64,000 nucleotides of DNA, taken from the NCBI GenBank assembly GCA_907163345.1, contig CAJQUN010000421.1, positions 62,001 through 126,000 of the forward strand. The letters run 5' to 3'. Below the pieces are notes generated by a model, which was not told the origin of the DNA, ran no database searches, and worked only from the letters and a program-made list of their open reading frames with translations. This DNA is from Haberlea rhodopensis. Taxonomy: Eukaryota > Streptophyta > Magnoliopsida > Lamiales > Gesneriaceae. The position numbers were made by a program, and so were the translations under genes. Shown piece by piece: positions 33,870-46,320 of the stretch. Within the stretch, counting starts at the first letter, position 1, and each line of letters begins with the position of its first letter.

Positions 33870-33914
33870 TGGTAAGACGCCACGGGGTAAGATACCCATA
33901 TGGTAAGAGGCCAT
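33870..33914 (+). repeat. Three compensatory hairpins with a TAAGAN loop
   Basis: TGGTAAGACGCCA (33870-33882), GGGTAAGATACCC (33885-33897) and ATGGTAAGAGGCCAT (33900-33914). The loop core TAAGA is constant while both stem arms vary together. The same trio is in the 3' LTR near 49470-49515. Confidence 0.85.
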
Positions 33915-34295
33915 ACTCCTATATTTTGATCATGCTATGATTGCATAAGAATTTACGATGCCATGATGATGTATATAATGAATAAAAATGATAAGATGTT
34001 TAAGATGATGTTATGATAAGTAAGTTCACGATGAAGATGACTTTATAATGAATTAAGATGACAAGATGCTTACGATGATGTTATGATAAAAGAAAATGAT
34101 ATGACGTTACTATAACGATTATGATGAGACGTGATGTCTATAAGATGATAATGCTTATATGATAATGATGTTTACAAGATGATGAAGTTTATGAGATGCT
34201 ATGATGTTATGATGAATATGAAACTATGTTCTTAAGAATGGTTGAATGTCCGGTGGTTATTATGGGCAAGCGAGGAAGGTCTTGCCGCTCACATA

Positions 34296-34455
34296 AATGA
34301 GCGATGGGGTACATCCGCTATCAAGGTGTAGCGATGGGTATCATCCGCTGATGAGCGATGGGGTACATCCGCTATCAAGGTGTAGCGATGGGTATCATCC
34401 GCTGAATAAAGAGATACATCCGCTATCAAGGCGTAGCGATGGGTATCATACGATG
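34296..34455 (+). repeat. 51-bp repeat of AGCG...CGCT hairpins
   Basis: AGCGATGGGGTACATCCGCT and AGCGATGGGTATCATCCGCT alternate. The 3' LTR has one more 51-bp unit (49900-50060). Confidence 0.85.
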
Positions 34456-35038
34456 TGTTATGTCGAGCGAGGGGGCCAATTATACCGCTGTCATAATGGA
34501 ACCCGGACAGTTCCAGTTCTAATTAACATAGTTTGTTGTGAGCATATATGTGAAGTATGATGTTTAATCATTTATGGCAAGAACTAATGATTTTATGCAT
34601 GATTATGAAACAGGGACAACCAAAGAGGGTTAATACGATTATCCAGGAAGTATACGTTATCAATTACTTTCATGCATTTATTTATATGCCATTTCCTTAT
34701 GATTAATAAGTAACGATGTATATGCTCATGATGGGTTGTTCCTGTAGGTACACCTTTGGACTAAAGGACTAAGGGCTGGGTTGTGACAGTGAGCCTTGAG
34801 GAGCATGAAAGAAGTTAGGATACAGGAATTCTTTGGCTAATCTCTACTCTAGGAGTAGAATTAATTCTATAGCCATAACATTCTTTTGCGAATGTAATAA
34901 GTTAAGTTTGAAATTTCATTTTCGGCCTGTAATCTTATTAGGTCCAAGTTACAACCGAAACCCTAAGACGTTATAAATGCATGTTTAGTCCCTAATAGGT
35001 GATTAATATGATGTTAAGGTAGGAAGACCCTACATTAG

Positions 35039-35057
35039 TGGTATCAGAGCAGTGGTT
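35039..35057 (+). other. tRNA-Met primer-binding site of B
   Basis: TGGTATCAGAGCAGTGGTT, 4 nt after the LTR. The leader 35058-35240 is like that of C and also ends in GTGTTGCAG, but the gag start codon is mutated to ATA. Confidence 0.95.
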
Positions 35058-35239
35058 AGATAACCCGGGAACGAGTGAAGGGTAGCCTTAGCAATAAGTT
35101 GGCTAGGTGCTTACTTTAACATGTTTTATGCATATGTTGCATATGAAGGATATGATGTTGTACTAAAATGTTTTGTTTCTCTAACGATGTATTATATGAA
35201 CTGCTTTTGGGTATCGTTGTTAACCCTTGTGTTGCAGCA

Positions 35240-36188
35240 TAGCAGCAAATGCAGAAGTAAGTGATACGATGTTATATGTACTTCTCCGTCGCCCACGCCT
35301 CTTGTAGTCTCGACCCCCGCTGGAAGAAGTTTGATAACTGATCAGATTGGTTAAGATGGCCTCATTTATTTTGAGGATAACGAACTGAGGACAGACTTGA
35401 TTGTTCTGGGGATGTCAGTTTGTAGGTATTGATGTTCTGAACAGGTATCAGGCAGTTGTGGACTGCAGACAAGGGCTGTCCGATTCAGGTCTGATATGGG
35501 AATCCGATGGACATTCTATGGGGATGATTTCCGTTCAAGGATTCCGTTAATATCTGTTGTCAAGATGGCACAGTTATTGGAACGAGACCACAAAGGATGT
35601 TTCAACTATACTGTGGTTATTACTGAAAGAGGAAAGAGTTAAAAGTGGAGGATGTGCCCGTAGTGGCGGTATTTCCTGATGCGTTTCCGGAAGGGATTCC
35701 CGGATTCCCACCGACGAGAGAGGTCGAGTTTGGGATTAAGTTACTACCAAGAACGTCTACCATTTCTTGTGCCCCGCATAGGACGGCACCGGCGGAGCTA
35801 AGGGAAATTAAAGGTTCAGTTGCAAGAGCTCCTTGGCAAGGACTATATACACCCTAGCATGTCGCCTTGGGATGCACCAGTCCTATTTGTCGAAAAGAAA
35901 GATGGTTCGTTGCGGTTGTGCACCGATTTTCAGACAACTGAACAAAGCCATAGTGAAGAATAAGTATCCGCTTCCGGGGATCGACGACTTGTTTGATCAG
36001 CTGCAGAGTACGAGGCTCTACAATAAGATCGATCTGAGATCAGGGATCATCAGATTCGAGTTTGAGAGGACGATGTAGAGAAGACAGCTTCCAGGACCTT
36101 ATGTGGGCGCTACGGATTCTTAGTCATGCCCTTTCGAAGTGGCGAATGCCCCAGCTGTTTTATGAACCTAGTGAACAGGGTGCTCCAA
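35240..36188 (+). pseudogene. Chromovirus B gag-protease-RT remnant (first part)
   Basis: After the gag leader (about 35240-35275) the sequence jumps to protease-end sequence equivalent to C position 30990 (CTTCTCCGTCGCCCA), so about 1.2 kb containing nearly all of gag, the zinc knuckles and the protease active site is missing. The rest encodes recognisable but frame-shifted blocks, including TDLIVLGM, EFGIKLLP, NKYPLPGIDDLFDQLQ and YNKIDLRSG. It stops at 36188, where LARD A2 is inserted, and resumes at 45671. Confidence 0.85.
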
Positions 36189-38863
36189 TGTAAGGACCCC
36201 AAGCCCTTAAACCTTGATTAGTGTATTAACCACTATGTGTGGTACATGCTTTCTATAAAATGTCAATCGGGAAGCTCTGATGATACTTAAACATTGCCTG
36301 TCAATGAAAGACTCATATGTTTGCCCTTTACCAACCCCTTGGTGCCACTTTTCACATTGTAAACTTTTATAAAAATTTGGGCAGAGTCTCCCCATAAATA
36401 GAGCTATCCCAAAAAAAAGAGTACAACACATAACAAAATTCCCGGCCAGGGAACACATAATACTCAACAGAAAGCAGTAATACAAGTAGATTCCCAGCCA
36501 GGGAAGACACCACACATATGTCAACAAAAGTGGGTTCCAACACCCACATAATACACCAATGACTCTCATATCATTCTAGCAATTCAACCTAATTGCATGC
36601 AACCTTAAATGAAAGAGAGAAAGGCTCATGCCTTTATATACAATCCATATACAAGTATAATCGTGCTCACATGCGAGCATCATGAATATGTATAAATCCT
36701 CAGGTGTATATATAGGTACTCTATACGATACCGTGCTCCATCAAGCCCTGGTACCACGATCCTGGGAGTACCTCAAATCAACAGCTCGAGCTCAGCTCCA
36801 TAGCCATCGATGTACCTGTCCACCTGTCCCAACAGAGACAGCCCCCAACGGGGTGAGCATACCAATACACAAAATCCCATAATCATAATAATGAAATTCA
36901 TAATTTACAACACAAGTAAATACTAATGAATTTAAATGATACTCCCTGGATGGCAACATCCTCATCCGGGATTCCGTGTACTGTCCCTGTTCTCACAACA
37001 TCAAACTCATCAAATCTCATAAATCAGTAAATCAACGCATTGATTAACTCATCGCATGCCTAATCCTCGAATATCAACATATAGTGATTACAAATTCATT
37101 AAACATGCAATTACAGATATCACAATATCTAATACTGATTTCACAACCTTGCTATCAATCACAGATAGCTCAAATGCCTTAGCATTTATTTTACCAATCC
37201 TTCATTATACTTAGACATCTCAAGTGTCTTATAATGAATACATGAGTCTACAAACCTAGACATCTCAAATGTCTTATAATGAATACACGATTCTACGAAC
37301 TTAGACATCTCAAATGTCTTACGAAGAATACATGATTTTACGATCATTCCCAGGCATCTCAAATGCCCTAATATAGTCAAATAAACCCAGTACCCCATAT
37401 ATCATGCAAGAGTCATCCTACTCTAGTGTCACGCACGCTACAAGCGGCGATATCAAGATTTGGGTCATTCCTTGGCTATATCAACATATATATATATATA
37501 ATCCTCATGCGCGATTATTCAATGAAATCAAATTTTCATTATGCATTCACATATGCCTTAAAATATAGAAATGCTCGTACGTCGCACGTACCTTAAATCT
37601 CCGAAGTCCGAGCCAAGCCTTGCTCGAGTTCCATGCCCCGAGGAATGATGTGCTAACACGATAAATAATTCACAATTATTTACGAACATGTAACCTATGC
37701 TCAAGCACACCCATATCCCTCACAACATTGTCAATACACGACAATTATCCTCTTAAAAGACCCGGGGCAGGGTACATACAGGGAAGGAAATAAATGAGAC
37801 AATCGAAATTTGTTCAAGAATGCCCTACAAAAATCGAACCTTAATCTCACAATTTCGAACCCAATTAAATACCATAATTCATCTAAAATGTCAATTAAGC
37901 TATCCAAGCAAGAAACAACATCCCTTGACAAAAACCCCCAAATTTTCGAATTCAACCCCCTTAAAATCGAACCCAAACAAGCCTTTAAATCCCAACTCTT
38001 AAAATTCTTCAAATTCGAACCAAAGCTTCTCAATTCGATCTCAATCAAGCATCACAATACTCCTAAAACATGCAATAATCGAGCAATGGCACGAAATAAT
38101 ACCCCTGCCAAAAACCCCCAAAATTCGAACCAAACCCTACCAATTTTCGAAAATAATTTTCGAACCTTAACCACCGAATAAAGCAGGGAAATGCACGAAA
38201 AAGACGAACAAGGGTTAAGGGAGATTACCCAACGAAATCGGAAGCAAAATCAAACGAAAATCGAAGAACCCTAGAAATTGGGGATCGACGCTTACCAGCA
38301 AAATCCGACTTCCACACGCGACGAAACTTTCAATTGGCAGAGGGGAAAGGAGCGCCTCGTCGAGACGAAGCCGTGGGTAGGTCGCACGCGCCGATCGGCG
38401 GCCGGACGGCGGCGGGCGCACCGCTTGAAGCGGCGGGGGTGCTGTAGCAGACGGGAATCGCGCGGGAGAGAGGGAGGAGAAATAAATTGGGCTGAAATGA
38501 TAATTTTCTTAAAATTTCGGGTTCAACTGCTATTTATAGCAAAAATACTCCGAAAAAATAATAGCCCCACAAATACATCGTGATTCCTTAAAAATCATCT
38601 GTTTTCAAAAACTCTCTCTCTAACTCCAAAACCCTCTACCGGTGCTCACATAGCACCCGAGATTCCGAGACACATCAAAAACCCAACTCTTAGGTTTTAC
38701 ACCGTAATGTGAATACAATCTCAACCTCTGGGTCCAACGATCCCAACTGCCCAAATAAACGAGCCCAGAAGGCCCAACACCTCTCTTAAATTTCAAATCG
38801 CCACGTAAAACCACTTTAGGGATTATTAATACTCCGTAACACCTATAATCCCTGGTCATCACA
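36189..38863 (-). repeat. 3' LTR of A2
   Basis: 2675 bp. It contains the hairpin array at 37205-37375, where three AGACAT/ATGTCT units are followed by AGGCATCTCAAATGCCC; the reverse AAGGTACGTGCGACGTACGA motif near 37573-37597; and TATTTATA (reverse TATA box) near 38530. Confidence 0.95.
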
Positions 38864-41569
38864 ATATCCCCCACTAAAAGAATTTCGTCCTCGAAATTAG
38901 CACTGGTGTATCACGTAACACCCAGGCTACACAACAACATGAAGCCATAACCTCGATTCCTGACCATATCAGAATCGTATTAATAAACGCGAGGATACTT
39001 ACCTCTCATCTAACTCTGAAACAGAGCGACTTACCAAAACCAGCCTATCACCCAAGAGGCAAAACGTACCTCGATGCGAGTCATCCCAAAAGTCAGCCTC
39101 ATGACTGCAAAACAACCAATACATACGATTGTAGATCGGACAGTCATCCTTCGATCTAATACTACAGTACGAATACGTCCTGAATGACACCTCAACCGTA
39201 AGAACGTTGACCTCGTGTCAAACTCTGGAGTGGAGTAGACTTCCAAATCCATCATCACGTCAAAGAGCGTCAGTACAACTCAACGCTAATAATCCAAAAG
39301 CAGTTAGTCAACTGAAACTGTAAGGATTCGAATCGCTCCTGATTCTATCGTAGATATCATCCAATGACATCTTTACCAAGACTCACGATGTCTAACATAC
39401 ATCGTTACGAGGGAAACACTAGTACAACCATGGTGTACACATACCAACCTGGTTTCCACTTTCAAACTTCCTCCATCGAAGGAGTAGTCGCCTCATTGCA
39501 ACTTAATTTGGGCAACTCACGGCCACAAATTCAAACAAAAGACATCTCACAAGATGTCCACCTCCGGATGTTCCAAGAATCACGTCTTGATCATAAATAA
39601 CAACCGAGACTCCGCAGAGGTTAAAATTCTTAAGGGGCATGCAATAAACCCATTGCATCCTCAACGCTTGTGTCGTCAGCGACACTCAACCAATCCGAAA
39701 TCCTGCCATCCCTTGAAAATCCTCGGATTTAACAATCCAAACTTGGGAAGGCTGTCGCATAACTCGAAGGAAAACACCAACAAGGGAAGTACCTTAACCC
39801 TCACAAGAAAATCCCTCTTCAAGGGAGTCAACTAACTTTACGATTGTTCCTCATAAACATCGTGCCATGGAGATTCCCAATCTCAAGGTGTTCCATATCT
39901 CTCATCAGAGATTTAACCATCCAAAAATAGCATAACTCTATGCTTAACAGAGAGGAAATCAATAACTGGCATCCGTATACTCACCGGTATACCTGCCTAA
40001 GCACTGATATCACATGCATACTCAATGCACTCGGCTCGGGTATCTACCACATATCCCTAAGCCCCAAACACAACCGTCAATTCTGAGTCATTCCTTACTC
40101 AGTGGAGGATGAAAATCGACGATTAACAATACACGGTGTGATTCCCAAAATCAACACCACTTGCACCAACTTACCGAATCTTTCAAAGATTCCCAAATAG
40201 GTATAATACTACCTCCTTCCTCGCAAGGGAAGTGCCATCGAACTCGAGATCCACAAGTCTCGAACCATCTTTCGGAAAAACTGGATACAATAACACCCAT
40301 TGTATCCCAATACACGGGTTCCTTTAGATTGAGTCAATAACAACCTGATGACTCTTTTGTTGGTACTCCAACATCCTGAGCTGTCCCAGACAAGTCTCCA
40401 AGATTAAACATAAACGTATACACGTTTCAGTGAGGCATGAACAACCTTAACCTCAATGACATGGTGACTACTAGAGTCCACCACAATCCACATCGTATCA
40501 CCTTACGATTTGCCAAACTTGGTTCCAACGAGCAGTGTAACGGCTCTAGCAAGCCCATCATGGTGCTGCACACACACGGCAGACAAACCAGTCGCTGCCT
40601 CTCTAGGTTCACCTCAAACCTACCAACAAGACGGACGTTTCCACATGGTATAACATACTATGGGAAGAAAACTCAATAGAGTAGCGGGTCTTTATTCAAC
40701 ATTCCTCAATGCCGATACACCCTGGATACTCCAATGTCCCTATGTACTTAACATAACCTGATCCTACTCCCTTAGGACCCATCCTACACCCTCAAGGGTG
40801 GTGTGACCATGTCTACCACATGTCACATCGACAGAAAGCGAGTAATTTCCTCCATGATTACTCCTGTCGTCAAATCACATGGCCAAAAGCCATTCCAACG
40901 AGCATACCTCAAGGGTATCACCACTCGTAAAATGATCCCCCAATCGTAAGCTGCGGTACAATCACATGTACAGCGCATCCAACCATTCCTCGAGCAACCC
41001 GCTCGGTATAAGGGTCACGTCCATCGGTGTCGCACACACCACCTTGTGCTCGGTACTGGCACCCAAGGCATACCACTGAATACGTATACTCAACGCATCG
41101 ATCATCGTAACGATGATGCATGTCTAATAAGACATCTCCTACACCATCGTCATCGTCATCCTGTGACGACACATGCCAACTCATGGCACCTAAAACATTG
41201 TCAACTAGTGACGATACATGTACATCAGCGTATGTCAATCCACTATCATGCTAGTAAAATAGGCATAATAAAACATGTATATCAATGCATGCCAGCTAAA
41301 ATAAAGCTAATAAAATAGCAATATCTCATACCTCATCGCTAGCAATATAGCGTCATACCTGTCTCCGTCGCTCAATAATAGTGCGTAATCAGCACCCATC
41401 GCTCGAAGGCGGCAAAATCCTGTGCTGAGTACATAGCGGCAAAATCCCTCGCTATAGAATCGACGGCATGACACCTCGTCATATAATAAGTGGCATGAAA
41501 CCTCGCTATACTCCTGAGCATGAATCATCGTCCACATAGTAGCGGAAAGAGGCATCGCTATCAATACAC

Positions 41570-41923
41570 CTGGCGGAATGAACCATCGCCAATCAATATA
41601 GCGGAATGAACCGTCGCTATAAATACACCTGGCGGAATGAACCATCGCCAATAGATATAGCGGAATGAACCATCGCTATAAATACACCTGGCGGAATGAA
41701 CCATCGCCAATAGATATAGCGGAATGAACCATCGCTATAAATACACCTGGCGGAATGAACCATCGCCAATAGATATAGCGGAATGAACCATCGCTATAAA
41801 TACACCTGGCGGAATGAACCATCGCCAATAGATATAGCGGAATGAACCATCGCTATAAATACACCTGGCGGAATGAACCATCGCCAATAGATATAGCGGA
41901 AAGAACCATCGCTATAAACCGTG
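41570..41923 (-). repeat. 59-bp minisatellite of paired hairpins (A2)
   Basis: CTGGCGG starts at 41570, 41629, 41688, 41747, 41806 and 41865, six units against five in A1. Alternating stems are TGGCG/CGCCA and TAGCG/CGCTA. Confidence 0.9.
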
Positions 41924-42964
41924 TCCTCATAGAGAAATGAATATAAATCGACACAGCGGGACACATCACCGCTATCATCCGTGTCATCACAAAGGAATGA
42001 ATCATCATCCTAACAAGCGGCATCTCATCCTCGCTTCTTCATACAAGCGGTATCTCATCCTCGCTTCGTATGGCATACCCCGCCTCCATGTGCAAGCGAG
42101 CATCCCCTCCCGCTCCACATTTTTAGCGGTACAAGCATAAGCTTCTTCATAGAAGCGGTATCTCATCCTCGCTTCGTATGGAATACCCCGCCTCCATGTG
42201 CAAGCGAGCCTCCCCCCTCCCGCTCCACATTTTTAGCGGTCAAGCGTAAGTATAAAAATTCTCACTGTCATAAGCAGGACTCCTGTATAATCATCATTCC
42301 TTTTTATACTCCATATTTCCTGTAACCTGCAACCATCAGGGTTAACAACAATAGCCATATACGCTATGCATCAACATTCAATTCATAATAAAAACACATT
42401 ATGAGAATGTATGGTTTCACAAATAAATGTCATGATATCCTTCTTTAAATCCTTATTTCAATCCTGAGCCCTTATCATTAGTACATTTTAATGCTTCTTG
42501 CTACTCCATGTAAGCGGAATTCTTCCTCGCTTCCAATGGACCTTAGCGTAAGCCATTAAAATCCTTACTAAGATAACTTTGACTCGTGAAATACACCTCT
42601 TATATTTCACAACATGCATATGCAAAAACAATGCACAATAACATATATCATAACCTCAATGCACCACTTTGCATTCATCATGTGTCAACAAGACAACGTA
42701 AAATACATGTTACCTCGGAAATATCCCTTTATCTGATTTTCTTAAAACCAGCTTCCTTGGCACATAACACACGGAGTGCCAGACATCCCCATAAATGTCA
42801 TCCTATCGTGTTCCACACGATTCCTGCAACCACAATGGTTAGCAATACCACTTTTCATATCATAAGAGCACATAAACAATTTGCTATGTCATACAACATT
42901 AATGCCATCATGCATAAATATGTGCTATCAATAACTTCCTAGGCCCTTAACAGCCCCAATGAGC

Positions 42965-42983
42965 AACCACTGCTCTGATACCA
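42965..42983 (-). other. tRNA-Met primer-binding site of A2
   Basis: TGGTATCAGAGCAGTGGTT on the minus strand, 4 nt from the 5' LTR end at 42988. Confidence 0.95.
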
Positions 42984-42987
42984 CTAA

Positions 42988-45665
42988 TGTAAGGACCCCA
43001 AGCCCTTAAACCTTGATTAGTGTATTAACCACTATGTGTGGTACATGCTTTCTATAAAATGTCAATCGGGAAGCTCTGATGATACTTAAACATTGCCTGT
43101 CAATGAAAGACTCATATGTTTGCCCTTTACCAACCCCTTGGTGCCACTTTTCACATTGTAAACTTTTATAAAAATTTGGGCAGAGTCTCCCCATAAATAG
43201 AGCTATCCCAAAAAAAAGAGTACAACACATAACAAAATTCCCGGCCAGGGAACACATAATACTCAACAGAAAGCAGTAATACAAGTAGATTCCCAGCCAG
43301 GGAAGACACCACACATATGTCAACAAAAGTGGGTTCCAACACCCACATAATACACCAATGACTCTCATATCATTCTAGCAATTCAACCTAATTGCATGCA
43401 ACCTTAAATGAAAGAGAGAAAGGCTCATGCCTTTATATACAATCCATATACAAGTATAATCGTGCTCACATGCGAGCATCATGAATATGTATAAATCCTC
43501 AGGTGTATATATAGGTACTCTATACGATACCGTGCTCCATCAAGCCCTGGTACCACGATCCTGGGAGTACCTCAAATCAACAGCTCGAGCTCAGCTCCAT
43601 AGCCATCGATGTACCTGTCCACCTGTCCCAACAGAGACAGCCCCCAACGGGGTGAGCATACCAATACACAAAATCCCATAATCATAATAATGAAATTCAT
43701 AATTTACAACACAAGTAAATACTAATGAATTTAAATGATACTCCCTGGATGGCAACATCCTCATCCGGGATTCCGTGTACTGTCCCTGTTCTCACAACAT
43801 CAAACTCATCAAATCTCATAAATCAGTAAATCAACGCATTGATTAACTCATCGCATGCCTAATCCTCGAATATCAACATATAGTGATTACAAATTCATTA
43901 AACATGCAATTACAGATATCACAATATCTAATACTGATTTCACAACCTTGCTATCAATCACAGATAGCTCAAATGCCTTAGCATTTATTTTACCAATCCT
44001 TCATTATACTTAGACATCTCAAGTGTCTTATAATGAATACATGAGTCTACAAACCTAGACATCTCAAATGTCTTATAATGAATACACGATTCTACGAACT
44101 TAGACATCTCAAATGTCTTACGAAGAATACATGATTTTACGATCATTCCCAGGCATCTCAAATGCCCTAATATAGTCAAATAAACCCAGTACCCCATATA
44201 TCATGCAAGAGTCATCCTACTCTAGTGTCACGCACGCTACAAGCGGCGATATCAAGATTTGGGTCATTCCTTGGCTATATCAACATATATATATATATAA
44301 TCCTCATGCGCGATTATTCAATGAAATCAAATTTTCATTATGCATTCACATATGCCTTAAAATATAGAAATGCTCGTACGTCGCACGTACCTTAAATCTC
44401 CGAAGTCCGAGCCAAGCCTTGCTCGAGTTCCATGCCCCGAGGAATGATGTGCTAACACGATAAATAATTCACAATTATTTACGAACATGTAACCTATGCT
44501 CAAGCACACCCATATCCCTCACAACATTGTCAATACACGACAATTATCCTCTTAAAAGACCCGGGGCAGGGTACATACAGGGAAGGAAATAAATGAGACA
44601 ATCGAAATTTGTTCAAGAATGCCCTACAAAAATCGAACCTTAATCTCACAATTTCGAACCCAATTAAATACCATAATTCATCTAAAATGTCAATTAAGCT
44701 ATCCAAGCAAGAAACAACATCCCTTGACAAAAACCCCCAAATTTTCGAATTCAACCCCCTTAAAATCGAACCCAAACAAGCCTTTAAATCCCAACTCTTA
44801 AAATTCTTCAAATTCGAACCAAAGCTTCTCAATTCGATCTCAATCAAGCATCACAATACTCCTAAAACATGCAATAATCGAGCAATGGCACGAAATAATA
44901 CCCCTGCCAAAAACCCCCAAAATTCGAACCAAACCCTACCAATTTTCGAAAATAATTTCGAACCTTAACCACCGAATAAAGCAGGGAAATGCACGAAAAA
45001 GACGAACAAGGGTTAAGGGAGATTACCCAACGAAATCGGAAGCAAAATCAAACGAAAATCGAAGAACCCTAGAAATTGGGGATCGACGCTTACCAGCAAA
45101 ATCCGACTTCCACACGCGACGAAACTTTCAATTGGCAGAGGGGAAAGGAGCGCCTCGTCGAGACGAAGCCGTGGGTAGGTCGCACGCGCCGATCGGCGGC
45201 CGGACGGCGGCGGGCGCACCGCTTGAAGCGGCGGGGGTGCTGTAGCAGACGGGAATCGCGCGGGAGAGAGGGAGGAGAAATAAATTGGGCTGAAATGATA
45301 ATTTTCTTAAAATTTCGGGTTCAACTGCTATTTATAGCAAAAATACTCCGAAAAAATAATAGCCCCACAAATACATCGTGATTCCTTAAAAATCATCTGT
45401 TTTCAAAAACTCTCTCTCTAACTCCAAAACCCTCTACCGGTGCTCACATAGCACCCGAGATTCCGAGACACATCAAAAACCCAACTCTTAGGTTTTACAC
45501 CGTAATGTGAATACAATCTCAACCTCTGGGTCCAACGATCCCAACTGCCCAAATAAACGAGCCCAGAAGGCCCAACACCTCTCTTAAATTTCAAATCGCC
45601 ACGTAAAACCACTTTAGGGATTATTAATACTCCGGGATTAACACCTATAATCCCTGGTCATCACA
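42988..45665 (-). repeat. 5' LTR of A2
   Basis: 2678 bp, minus strand TGTGATGACC...GGTCCTTACA; practically identical to 36189-38863. It has the same TATA, splice-donor-like, hairpin-array and bracket motifs. Confidence 0.96.
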
Positions 45666-45670
45666 TCCAA

Positions 45671-46320
45671 CCATGTTTGGATCAATTCGTCATAGTTTCC
45701 ATTGACGATGTACTTATTTACTCTCGAACTGAAGAGGAACATGTAAAGCACTTGAGAACGGTACTCCAGATCCTTAGGGATCATCAGTTGTATGTAAAGC
45801 TCAGTAAGTACGAGTTCTGGTTGAACAGTGTAGTGTTCTTGAGTAATGTTATATCAAAATCGCTGAGCCGCTGGCACAGCCGACTCAGGAAAGAGTGCCA
45901 TTCTTTTGGTCCGAAGCTTGTGAGGACAGCTTCCAAGAATTGAAGCATCGTTTGACTACGACAACTATGTTGGTGATTCCTTCTGGGAATAAGAAGTTGC
46001 CTTGTGCACGAATACATCACTTCAAGGTTTGGGCTATGTGTTGATGCGAAATAAGCTTGTGCTGGCTTATGCATCGAGGCGGTTGGAACCACATGAGGCT
46101 AAGTACCCAGTCCATGATTTGGAGCTGGCAGCCATTATATTTTGCCTTGAAGATTTGGAGGCATTACTGGCATGGTACGTCGTTTGCCATCTACACGGAC
46201 TACAAGAGCCTGAATCACACAGGCTGAGTTGAATATGCGACAAATAGGATGAATGGACTTACTCAAGGATTTTGACTGTAAGATTGAGTACCATCCTGGT
46301 AAAGCAACTTAATAGCAGGC
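45671..46320 (+). pseudogene. Chromovirus B RT end and RNase H remnant
   Basis: Continuation of the B polymerase after A2. DQFVIVSIDDVLIYS carries the catalytic pair (usual F/Y replaced by S). A deletion of roughly 165 bp near 45850 removes the thumb region (compare C at 32100-32265). RNase H follows as CTNTSLQGLGYVLM (the usual TDAS is mutated to TNTS) and YPVHDLELAAIIF. Several frame changes; not functional. Confidence 0.85.

Larger units (their letters stand above)
32374..35034 (+). repeat. 5' LTR of chromovirus B
   Basis: 2661 bp from TGTGATGTCCCC to GAAGACCCTACA. In order: a CCCC-rich leader (32700-32800), palindrome array (33131-33339), AAGGTACGTAAGAGACGTAC (about 33500), ATGATG-rich tract (33535-34235) containing hairpins at 33870-33914, AGCG-type hairpins (34300-34455), and the ACAGGGACAACC (34610-34621)/GGTTGTTCCTGT (34734-34745) bracket. 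Confidence 0.94.
38864..42987 (-). other. Non-coding internal region of A2
   Basis: Collinear with 1615-5772 of A1 with scattered differences. It has the same polypurine tract, hairpin minisatellites and H-LTR-like segment (about 42250-42930). Only one AAGCGG...CGCTTCC cassette lies between the ATTTTAATG/CATTAAAAT arms (42488-42565), against three in A1. Open frames are not shared cleanly between the two copies and show no protein-family features. Confidence 0.88.
36189..45665 (-). mobile_element. LARD-type element, family A, copy A2, complete, TSD TCCAA
   Basis: 9477 bp on the minus strand, flanked by TCCAA at 36184-36188 and 45666-45670. LTRs 36189-38863 (3') and 42988-45665 (5') differ only by two small indels that I could find (an extra T near 38156; a 4-nt loss near 38836), which accounts exactly for the 2675 versus 2678 lengths, so no base substitution was noticed. 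The 4124-bp internal region holds no protein gene. The primer site and polypurine tract are intact. This looks like the youngest insertion in the window. Confidence 0.96.
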
